17,672 nucleotides of DNA from CAZSAT01 sp964604675 (GTDB lineage: Bacteria > Myxococcota_A > UBA796 > CAJQPC01): assembly GCA_964604675.1 (NCBI GenBank), contig CAZSAT010000141.1, positions 1-17,672 of the forward strand, read 5' to 3'. The stretch's first letter is position 1, and each line of letters begins with the position of its first letter. Positions 7,850-13,956 of the stretch are shown here, in pieces. Both the position numbers and the translations under genes were made by a program. Below the pieces are notes generated by a model. That model did not search any database, had not been told where the DNA came from, and saw nothing but the letters and a program-made list of their open reading frames with translations.

Positions 7850-8460
7850 CGCCCTTCCCGGCCATCATGGCGTGGGGCGCCCGGCCCGAGCTGGCCGTGC
7901 CGGTCGGCAGCTTCCCCTTCGAGCTGATCTTCGTGCAGTCCCAGCGATGCCCCTGTGGGGGGCGGTACGGGGCCACGAGCCACGAGCTGCTCCACCGCGC
8001 TCACCGGGAGCTCGAGCGTCAGCGTGCGCGCTGCGAGCGTTGCTCGGACGAGCGCGACTTTTGGTTCGATGTGTCGCAGTACCTCGACGATCCCGGGGCG
8101 ACGCGGCTGTTCCAGGAACTCCGCCACCTCTTCCAGGAGGGACTCGACCTGATCGACGATGGGGAGCTGGACGCCGCCCGACTCCGGTTCGCGGAGGTCG
8201 CTGCGCGAGAGCCCTTCTTCGGGCTGGCGCACTACCACCTGGGCATGATCGCCACGGTCGAGCAGGATCTCGACGCCGCGCGCGTCCACCTCACCTGCGC
8301 GGCCGGGCTGCTGCCGCTGGACCCCACCGTGCGGCAGGGACTCTCCGACCTGTTCGTGTTGACCGACGACATGGAGCGCGCCTCCGTGGAGGAAGCGCTC
8401 TGCCAGCTGGCAAGCGAGCTCACGGGCGAAGCCCTGGACGACGGCGGCTACCTCCAATAG
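7846..8460 (+). CDS. Zinc-ribbon/TPR-like protein
   Basis: A 204-residue cytosolic protein whose ATG overlaps the histidine kinase stop (ATGA). Residues ~28-70 hold a probable metal site with CPC (Cys35, Cys37) and CERC (Cys63, Cys66), separated by a basic helical stretch (HRAHRELERQRARC). The spacing suggests a split zinc ribbon. Residues ~88-180 look like TPR-type helical pairs: LFQEGLDLIDDGELDAARLRF, then FGLAHYHLGMIATVEQDLDAA. TPRs bind other proteins, and with its kinase neighbour a partner or adaptor role in signalling is plausible but inferred. No enzymatic motif is seen, and the family is not recognised. Confidence 0.65.
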   Translation: MTPFPAIMAWGARPELAVPVGSFPFELIFVQSQRCPCGGRYGATSHELLHRAHRELERQRARCERCSDERDFWFDVSQYLDDPGATRLFQELRHLFQEGLDLIDDGELDAARLRFAEVAAREPFFGLAHYHLGMIATVEQDLDAARVHLTCAAGLLPLDPTVRQGLSDLFVLTDDMERASVEEALCQLASELTGEALDDGGYLQ

Positions 8461-8471
8461 TCAGCGCAGCC

Positions 8472-8477
8472 GGAGGT
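8472..8477 (+). promoter_or_regulatory. Ribosome binding site GGAGGT
   Basis: A near-consensus Shine-Dalgarno lies 4 bases before the GTG at 8482, in the 21-base gap after the zinc-ribbon gene. It decides the start of the following TPR gene. Confidence 0.65.
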
Positions 8478-8481
8478 CCAG

Positions 8482-8955
8482 GTGGAAGAAGCTGCCCTCG
8501 AGTCGCTGCAGAGACTGTTCGTGGCCGCGCTCGCCGCCGCCGAGGCACGCCAGGTCGATCGTGCGGAAGAGCTCCTGAGAGCGGTGCTCCGTCAGGAGCC
8601 CCGTCTTCCCGAGCCGCGCCTGGAGCTGGCGCGGCTGCACCTGGAGGCCGGCCGCCTCGACGACGCCGAGCAGGACGCCCTGGAGGCCATCGGCTGGCTC
8701 GAGCAGGGTGGTCGATGGCTCGACGAGCTGACCGACGAGCAGGAGCTCAGCCTCGCACACAACCTGGTGGGCGAAGCCCTCCGCCAGAAGCTCGACGACG
8801 ACGAGGTCGTGTTCGGAGACGCGGCGGTCTACACGAGCCTGCTCGAGCGGAGCAAGCGGCACTTCAAGCAGGCCGCGCAGCTCGACCCCGACAACGCCCA
8901 CGCCGCCTGGCACGACCAGGTCCTTGACCCGGGGGCTTCTGGGGAGCAGGACTAG
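8482..8955 (+). CDS. TPR-repeat protein
   Basis: A 157-residue acidic, all-helical protein with a GTG start and a strong GGAGGT site. Two TPR-like units are visible at ~13-75 (ALAAAEARQVDRAEELLRAV, then RLELARLHLEAGRLDDAEQDA), with a third weaker one near 95-145 (SLAHNLVGEALRQKL and HFKQAAQLDPDNAHAAW). No signal peptide or membrane segment is present. It sits between the zinc-ribbon/TPR gene and fxsA with short gaps, so it is probably in the same transcript and acts as a protein-interaction scaffold. No specific family name can be given. Confidence 0.7.
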   Translation: MEEAALESLQRLFVAALAAAEARQVDRAEELLRAVLRQEPRLPEPRLELARLHLEAGRLDDAEQDALEAIGWLEQGGRWLDELTDEQELSLAHNLVGEALRQKLDDDEVVFGDAAVYTSLLERSKRHFKQAAQLDPDNAHAAWHDQVLDPGASGEQD

Positions 8956-8965
8956 CAGGATGATG
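8952..8965 (+). promoter_or_regulatory. Stop/SD/start junction, copy 2 (CTAGCAGGATGATG)
   Basis: This is identical to 1163-1176: the TAG of the TPR gene, an AGG core and two consecutive ATGs of the FxsA gene. The second ATG (8963) has slightly better spacing from AGG than the first (8960). Confidence 0.5.
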
Positions 8966-9430
8966 GTTCGGCTCTTCCTGCTCTTCACGGTCGTCCCCAG
9001 CCTGGAGCTGTACCTGCTCTTTCGGCTCGCGGACCTGGTGGGGGCCGCCGAGACGGTGGTGCTGGTGATCGGGACCGGCATCTTGGGGTCGTGGCTGGCC
9101 AAGCGCGAGGGCTTGAGCGTGGTCAGGCGCATCACCCGGGAGGCCCAGGCCGGCTTCCCCAGCGGCGACGGCCTGCTCGAAGGGGCCCTGGTGCTGGCTG
9201 GTGGGCTCCTGCTGGTCACGCCAGGCGTGGTCACCGACCTCGTCGGGTTTGCGCTCATCCTTCCGCCCACGCGACGGCTGCTGGGTCCTGCGCTCAAGCG
9301 CTGGTTGCTGAGCAACGTCCACGTCGTCCAGCTCGGCTCACCACGCCCCGGGCCCGGCGCGCGTGGCCGTGCCCGTGTCGAAGAACCGTCCGCCACGGCG
9401 GACCCACCCTTCGATCACCCGGTGGTCTGA
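8960..9430 (+). CDS. fxsA: FxsA-family cytoplasmic membrane protein
   Basis: 156 residues, close to the E. coli FxsA length. The N-terminus MMVRLFLLFTVVPSLELYLLFRLADLVG contains the family-typical P-x-x-E-L-Y/E segment. This is followed by a hydrophobic, glycine-rich segment (TVVLVIGTGILGSWLAKREG) and a long membrane region around ~72-105 (LLEGALVLAGGLLLVTPGVVTDLVGFALILPPTRR), which is the FxsA hallmark. The C-terminus is polar and proline-rich. In E. coli FxsA overproduction relieves F-exclusion of phage T7; its normal role is unclear. The start at 8960 (or 8963) avoids an earlier ATG at 8924 that lies inside the TPR gene. Its 3' end overlaps mazG on the other strand by 16 bases. Confidence 0.85.
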   Translation: MMVRLFLLFTVVPSLELYLLFRLADLVGAAETVVLVIGTGILGSWLAKREGLSVVRRITREAQAGFPSGDGLLEGALVLAGGLLLVTPGVVTDLVGFALILPPTRRLLGPALKRWLLSNVHVVQLGSPRPGPGARGRARVEEPSATADPPFDHPVV

Positions 9431-10209
9431 GCTGCGTCGTGCTCCAGGGCCTTCGCCTCGCGCCACAGGCCATCGAGCGCTCCCGGGTCCAGCGCGTGAA
9501 GGCGCAGGCCGCGCTCCCGGGCGAGGTTCTCGACGGTGCGGAACCGCGCTTCGAAGCGTGACGAGCTCGCCCGAAGGGCCTCCTCGGGACCCACGCCCAG
9601 GAAGCGTCCCAGGTTCGCGGTCGCCAACAGGACGTCGCCGTATTCCGCCTGTGCCGCCAGCCGAGCGTCGGCTCGCAGCTCGTCGTCGAGCTCGGTGAGC
9701 TCTTCGTCGACCTTGTGGCGCACGCTGGCGAGGTCTGGCCAGTCGAAGCCCACCTTCGCGACCTTCTCGCCGATGCGGTGGGCGCGGACGAGGGCGGGCA
9801 GCGACCTCGGCAGCCCGTCGAGCATCGATCGTGCCGTGGCGCTGTGCTCCGCCGCCTTGCGGGCCTCCCAGGCGCCCACCGAGCCGGCGTCCTCTTCGAC
9901 GTGGTCGGGGTCGAAGACGTGGGGGTGCCGACGGACCATCTTGTCGCGGACGTCGCCCACCACGTCGTCGAGGGTGAACGAGCCCTCGTCGGTCGCCATC
10001 TGCGCGAGCAGCACCACCTGGAAGAGCAGGTCGCCCAGCTCTTCACGGAGCGCGGCGGGGTCGCCGCCCTCGATGGCCTCGACCACCTCGTAGGTCTCCT
10101 CGACGAGGTACGGGCGCATGCTCGCGGGATCCTGAGCGCGGTCCCAGGGGCATCCGCCTGGTCCGCGGAGCCGCGCTACCACGGCCACGAGGTCGTCGAA
10201 GCTCTCCAT
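9415..10209 (-). CDS. mazG: Nucleoside triphosphate pyrophosphohydrolase MazG
   Basis: 264 residues, matching the usual two-domain MazG. MazG hydrolyses NTPs and dNTPs to the monophosphate and pyrophosphate, cleaning the nucleotide pool and, in E. coli, affecting ppGpp levels. The N-terminal half carries RGPGGCPWDRAQ (15-26) and the metal-binding motif EExxE...ExxD: E37, E38, E41, E57, D60, within LVEETYEVVEAIE and EELGDLLFQVVLLAQM. The second domain has RIGEKVAKVGFDW and VDEELTELDDEL followed by EYGDVLLA. The ATG at 10209 fits the start of the family consensus; the open frame continues upstream but runs into the kinase gene. It is transcribed away from the Ser/Thr kinase and towards fxsA, overlapping the latter by 16 bases. 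Confidence 0.95.
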   Translation of the reverse strand: MESFDDLVAVVARLRGPGGCPWDRAQDPASMRPYLVEETYEVVEAIEGGDPAALREELGDLLFQVVLLAQMATDEGSFTLDDVVGDVRDKMVRRHPHVFDPDHVEEDAGSVGAWEARKAAEHSATARSMLDGLPRSLPALVRAHRIGEKVAKVGFDWPDLASVRHKVDEELTELDDELRADARLAAQAEYGDVLLATANLGRFLGVGPEEALRASSSRFEARFRTVENLARERGLRLHALDPGALDGLWREAKALEHDAAQTTG

Positions 10210-10239
10210 GCGATAGGATCCGGGGCGTCGAGGAGTGTC
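10210..10239. promoter_or_regulatory. Divergent gap between mazG and the Ser/Thr kinase
   Basis: Only 30 bases separate the two start codons, so at least one promoter must lie inside the opposite coding region. No convincing -10/-35 pair is visible. Confidence 0.3.
10230..10235 (+). promoter_or_regulatory. Ribosome binding site GAGGAG for the Ser/Thr kinase
   Basis: GAGGAG lies 4 bases before the ATG at 10240. It selects this start over upstream in-frame codons that lie antisense to mazG. Confidence 0.6.
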
Positions 10240-11724
10240 ATGTCGGAGGGCGACCACGTGGGGCCGGGCCCGGCCCAGCCCGAGGTCTTCGGCAAGTACC
10301 ACCTGCTCGAGAAGATCGCCACGGGGGGCATGGCCGAGGTCTACCGGGCCCGAAGCTACGGCATCAGCGGCTTCGAGAAGATCCTGGTCATCAAGCGCAT
10401 CCTCGACCACCTGAGCCGCGACGACGAGTTCATCAAGCTCTTCATCGACGAGGCGCGCATCGCGGTGTCGTTGTTGCACGTGAACATCGTGCAGGTCTTC
10501 GACCTCGGGGAGGTCGACGGCACCTACTACATGGCCATGGAGTACGTCCACGGCCTGGACATGGCCCGCCTCATCGCGCGCAACCAGCGCATGGGGCCGT
10601 TCCCGATCGCTCTGGCCTGCTTCGTGGTGACCGAGGTCCAGAAGGCCCTGCAGTTCGCCCACCAGCGCAGGGACGAAGAGGGCAAACCCCTGGACATCGT
10701 GCACTGCGACATCTCGCCGCAGAACGTGCTGGTCTCGTTTGCGGGCGAGGTCAAGATCACGGACTTCGGCATCTCACGGGCCGGCTTCCAGGCCACCACC
10801 CACGATGTCATCCGGGGCAAGTACGCCTACATGAGCCCCGAGCAGGTGGAGGGCCGGCACCTCGACGGGCGCAGCGACCTGTTCTCGCTGGCGATCGTGC
10901 TCTACGAGCTGATCACGGGTCGTCGACTCTTCAAGGCGAGGAACCGCGACGAGACCCTCTTGCGCGTCCGTCGCGCGGAGGTCCCCTCGCCGCGGAGCTA
11001 CCGCGCCGAGCTGAGCGAGGAGCTCGAGGGCTTCCTGCTCAAGGCTCTGGCGCGCCGACCGGAAGACCGCTTCCAGGAAGCGGCCGAGATGCACGACACC
11101 CTCTCGCAGCTGATGGTGCGCGAGGGCATGCGGGTCACGAACCACGACCTGGCCACCTTCGTGAAGCGCGTGGTCGAGAGCGCCGAGGAGAAGGAAGAGG
11201 AGCGACGCCGACCCGCCCGGAACGTCGCGCCGTCAGCCATCGTGGTGCTGGCCTGTGAAGCCAGCCCGCCACCACGGAGCATCGCAGCACCGCGCGCCAC
11301 CCTGGCGGCCATGTCGCAGGAGTGGACCGGCGTCATCGCGGAGTCCGGCGGCGAGATCTGGGAGCGCAGCGAGGGCGGATCGCTCGTGGTCTGGGTGGCG
11401 CGAGGCGGCATGCGGGAGGCGCTCTCGCGGGCCGTGAACGCCGCGAAGGTGCTCCAGCAGATCACCGTCCGCGCGGGGTACCGCCTGAGCGCGGGGCTGG
11501 CCCCCGGCGTCGCACGCATCGATCCCGACACCCGTCGCCCGGGGGACGGCTGGGAGCTGGCGGGGCCGTTCTACCTGGCTCGTTGGATGATGAACCTGTC
11601 AGCCCACCGCGGGCGGGTGCTGCTGACCGAGATGGGCGCGAGCCAGGTCGCCCACAGCGCGAGCGTGCTGGGCCGGATCCCCATCCAGGGAAACCGGTAC
11701 ATCACCCTGCACGAGCTGGACTGA
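10240..11724 (+). CDS. Ser/Thr protein kinase fused to a degenerate cyclase homology domain
   Basis: 494 residues, with no membrane segment. The N-terminal Hanks-type kinase (~17-280) has a glycine loop IATGGMAEV (26-34), ATP lysine Lys52 in LVIK, helix C Glu71, a catalytic loop VHCDISPQNVLV (Asp157, Asn162), DFG (175-177) and SPE (199-201). HCD replaces HRD, making it a non-RD kinase, which often means activation-loop phosphorylation is not required. A charged linker (EEKEEERRR) leads to residues ~330-490, which follow the class III cyclase fold: IVVLACEAS, GGEIWERSEGGSLVVW, YRLSAGLAPGVARI, GWELAGPFYLARWMMNLS, GRVLLTEMG. Where active cyclases have metal-binding Asp (FxDIxGFT and GDG), this protein has A/C and GG, so catalysis is unlikely. 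The domain may sense a ligand or mediate dimerisation. This fusion type is inferred by eye. The gene ends 6 bases from the convergent lipoprotein gene. Confidence 0.9.
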   Translation: MSEGDHVGPGPAQPEVFGKYHLLEKIATGGMAEVYRARSYGISGFEKILVIKRILDHLSRDDEFIKLFIDEARIAVSLLHVNIVQVFDLGEVDGTYYMAMEYVHGLDMARLIARNQRMGPFPIALACFVVTEVQKALQFAHQRRDEEGKPLDIVHCDISPQNVLVSFAGEVKITDFGISRAGFQATTHDVIRGKYAYMSPEQVEGRHLDGRSDLFSLAIVLYELITGRRLFKARNRDETLLRVRRAEVPSPRSYRAELSEELEGFLLKALARRPEDRFQEAAEMHDTLSQLMVREGMRVTNHDLATFVKRVVESAEEKEEERRRPARNVAPSAIVVLACEASPPPRSIAAPRATLAAMSQEWTGVIAESGGEIWERSEGGSLVVWVARGGMREALSRAVNAAKVLQQITVRAGYRLSAGLAPGVARIDPDTRRPGDGWELAGPFYLARWMMNLSAHRGRVLLTEMGASQVAHSASVLGRIPIQGNRYITLHELD

Positions 11725-11734
11725 GGCGCCTCAG
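11721..11734. other. 14-base perfect palindrome covering both convergent stop codons
   Basis: CTGAGGCGCCTCAG reads the same on both strands. Its TGA is the stop of the kinase gene, and its TCA is the complement of the stop of the repeat lipoprotein. It could fold as a 5-bp stem with a GCGC loop, but no T-tract follows on either side, so it is not a standard terminator. Confidence 0.6.
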
Positions 11735-13887
11735 AGAGCGATCGTCATCAACCTGACCGCATCGCCACCCTGGGCCACGACGACGAGGGCCCCGCTCGAC
11801 GTGGCGACCACGTCGATGTCTTCGACCGTTGCCAGTCCGGTGTCGAGCGGGATCTCGGTGAGCCCGGTGGACAGCGCGCCGTACATGAGCCACGCATCTC
11901 CGCTGGTGTCGACGAAGGCGGCGAAGACGGTGGTCCCGTCGCTGGCGACCTGGAGGCGATCGACCGTGGTGCTGGTGTACGCGGTGTCGGAGTCGGTGTC
12001 GTCGTCGGCGATGACCGCGGCGTAGTTGGCGTAGGTGAACAGCACGTTGGAGCCGTCCCAGCTGTACTCCACGTCGTTGTAGTACGAGCTGAAGCTCGAG
12101 TTCACGTCGAAGCTGGTGCCGTTCTGTGCGTAGAGGGTGACCTCGTTGTCACCCTGGTTGGACACGCGCAGGACGCCGTTCGACGGGTCCACCGCGCAGC
12201 GATCGCCTCCCTCCCCCTGGCTCTGCAGGCTGTCGTAGCCGACGGCCGTGAAGAGCTCGTCGGTGGTGCCGGTGAGGTACGAGAGGTTGTCGACGAAGGA
12301 GCCCTCACAGCCGACCACGTGCCAGGTGGCGCCGTCGTAGCTGACGTTCACGTCCTCCAGCGTGGTCGTCGCCGGTGGCAGCACGAAGTACAGGGAGTTG
12401 TAGCTGCCGCTGATGACGTTGGTCGTGTCGACGTAGAGGTAGTTGGCCGCACTCCCGAGCACCGTGTACGCCTCGATGAGGTAGTTGCCGTCGGCGGCGA
12501 CGTCGGTCGCGCTGAAGGGCACGGTGGTGTTGAAGGTCCAGGACGAGGACGAGCTCGCGCCGGACCACGGTGTCGCCGCGTCGTAGAAGGTCCACAAGGC
12601 GCCGGCATCACCGGTGTTCATCACGTCTTCGGCAAAGAAGTGCACCAGCACGCCGACATCGGTCTCGACCACGCCCACCGTGGTCACGTCGGTGCTCAGC
12701 TGGACGTCGATCGAGGACCAGGGGCCCGACGCGTCGTAGCCGTCGCAGTCGGTGTCGACGCCGTCGTCGAGGGTCTCGAGGGTCTCCGCGGGGCTGACGC
12801 CGCTGTCGGTGTCGTCGCAGTCGTCGCCGCCGTAGCTGTCGCTCTGGTAGCCATCGGCGTCGGCATCGTAGTCGTCGGCGCCGTCGCAATCGGTGTCGAC
12901 CCCGTCGTACCAGGTGTCGGTGGCACCTGGGTTGATCCCTGCGTCGTCGTCGGCGCAGTCGTTGCCCCAGCTCTCGTTCTCGTAGCCATCGGCGTCGGCG
13001 TCGTAGTCGTTCGCGCCGTCGCAGTCGGCGTCGATGCCGTCGTACCAGACCTCGATGGCGTCGGGGTTCACGCTCGCGTCGTAGTCGTCGCAGTCCTCAC
13101 CGCCGTAGCCGGCGTGCTGGAAGCCATCGAGGTCGGCGTCGTAGTCATCGTCTCCAGCGCAGTCGCTGTCGATGCCGTCGTACCAGGTGTCGTCGGCGCC
13201 CGGATGGATCGATGCGTCGCTGTCGTCGCAGTCGTTCTTGGCCTCGTACCCGTCGGCGTCGCCGTCGGCGTCCACCTGGTCGGCACCGTCGCAGTCCTGA
13301 TCGACGCCGTCGTCCCAGGTCTCCGTGGCGTCGGGGTTCACGGCCGCGTCCGCGTCGTCGCAGTCGGTGCCGCCGTGGGCGCTGCTGTCGAAGGTGTCAC
13401 CATCGGCGTCGAGGTCGTTGTCGCCGCCGCAGTCGTTGTCGATGCCGTCGTACCAGATCTCGGACTGGCCGGGGTTGGCGAGGGGCTCCTGGTCGTCGCA
13501 GTCGTCGCCTCCGTGCTCGGCCGCGTCGTGTCCGTCGGCGTCGGCGTCGTAGTCGCTGGCGCCGTCGCAGTCGGCGTCCTCTCCGTCGTACCAGACCTCG
13601 TCGGCCGAGGGGCCGATGGCGGGGTCCGTGTCGTCGCAGTCCCCGCCGCCGTGCTGGTCGCTGGCGTCGCCGTCGCCGTCCGCGTCGTAGTCGTCCGCGC
13701 CGTCGCAGTCGCCGTCGATGCCGTCGTACCAGGTGTCCGGGCCGCCCGGGTACGCGAGAGCGTCGTCGTCGTCGCAGTCCTGGAACGAGCAGTACAGGTC
13801 GCCGTCGGCGTCTTCGCAGCCGCTGTCGTCCGAGCGGACGCCGATCTCCTGGGAGCAGCCCAAGAGCGCCATCGTCAAGGCCAGCAT
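11731..13887 (-). CDS. Repeat lipoprotein with eight MopE-like metal-binding repeats (paralogue A)
   Basis: 718 residues. The N-terminus MLALTMALLGC gives a lipobox LLGC (Cys11) but is unusually short and has no basic residue. The ATG is supported by GGAG 5 bases upstream. Residues ~22-388 hold eight acidic repeats of about 45 residues, pattern DADxDGY...GGDDCDD.DxxxxPxAxExWYDGIDxDCDG. They resemble the MopE/putative metal-binding repeat family (known for copper in Methylococcus MopE, Ca-like Asp spacing elsewhere); the metal here is unknown. Residues ~389-718 form a beta-rich domain with Cys527 and Cys564, alternating SYDG, YSWDG and ASDG turns, suggestive of beta-propeller blades. The same domain occurs in the neighbouring upstream gene. 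It is probably anchored on the cell surface. Confidence 0.85.
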   Translation of the reverse strand: MLALTMALLGCSQEIGVRSDDSGCEDADGDLYCSFQDCDDDDALAYPGGPDTWYDGIDGDCDGADDYDADGDGDASDQHGGGDCDDTDPAIGPSADEVWYDGEDADCDGASDYDADADGHDAAEHGGDDCDDQEPLANPGQSEIWYDGIDNDCGGDNDLDADGDTFDSSAHGGTDCDDADAAVNPDATETWDDGVDQDCDGADQVDADGDADGYEAKNDCDDSDASIHPGADDTWYDGIDSDCAGDDDYDADLDGFQHAGYGGEDCDDYDASVNPDAIEVWYDGIDADCDGANDYDADADGYENESWGNDCADDDAGINPGATDTWYDGVDTDCDGADDYDADADGYQSDSYGGDDCDDTDSGVSPAETLETLDDGVDTDCDGYDASGPWSSIDVQLSTDVTTVGVVETDVGVLVHFFAEDVMNTGDAGALWTFYDAATPWSGASSSSSWTFNTTVPFSATDVAADGNYLIEAYTVLGSAANYLYVDTTNVISGSYNSLYFVLPPATTTLEDVNVSYDGATWHVVGCEGSFVDNLSYLTGTTDELFTAVGYDSLQSQGEGGDRCAVDPSNGVLRVSNQGDNEVTLYAQNGTSFDVNSSFSSYYNDVEYSWDGSNVLFTYANYAAVIADDDTDSDTAYTSTTVDRLQVASDGTTVFAAFVDTSGDAWLMYGALSTGLTEIPLDTGLATVEDIDVVATSSGALVVVAQGGDAVRLMTIAL
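12724..13824 (-). repeat. Tandem coding repeats, eight units of ~135 bp
   Basis: These encode the eight acidic repeats of paralogue A. The 17-base string TCGATGCCGTCGTACCA (+ strand, encoding the WYDGID part) occurs exactly at 13031, 13169, 13439 and 13715, and again twice in paralogue B. Confidence 0.85.
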
Positions 13888-13892
13888 GTCAG

Positions 13893-13896
13893 CTCC
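13893..13896 (-). promoter_or_regulatory. Ribosome binding site GGAG for paralogue A
   Basis: GGAG on the - strand lies 5 bases before the ATG at 13887 and supports the very short signal peptide start. The whole gap to paralogue B (13888-13956) is 69 bases and shows no clear terminator, so the two genes are probably co-transcribed. Confidence 0.5.
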
Positions 13897-13956
13897 GGGT
13901 GCCAGAATTCGAGGGAACAGGCTTACAAGCGCGGTGCTGGCTGCGCAAGCCCGGCC

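Noticed and set aside
9715..10239. Upstream extension of the Ser/Thr kinase frame
   Set aside because: It lies antisense to mazG. The ATG at 10240 has a GAGGAG site and leaves a normal short lead-in before the kinase domain.
12724..13824. Tandem repeats considered as a CRISPR array
   Set aside because: Units are ~135 bp, in frame, acidic-protein coding and diverged, with no short identical repeats alternating with unique spacers.
13888..13956. Possible terminator between the two repeat lipoproteins
   Set aside because: Only short 4-bp stems (for example GGCT/AGCC) were found, with no T-tract; read-through of both genes is more likely.
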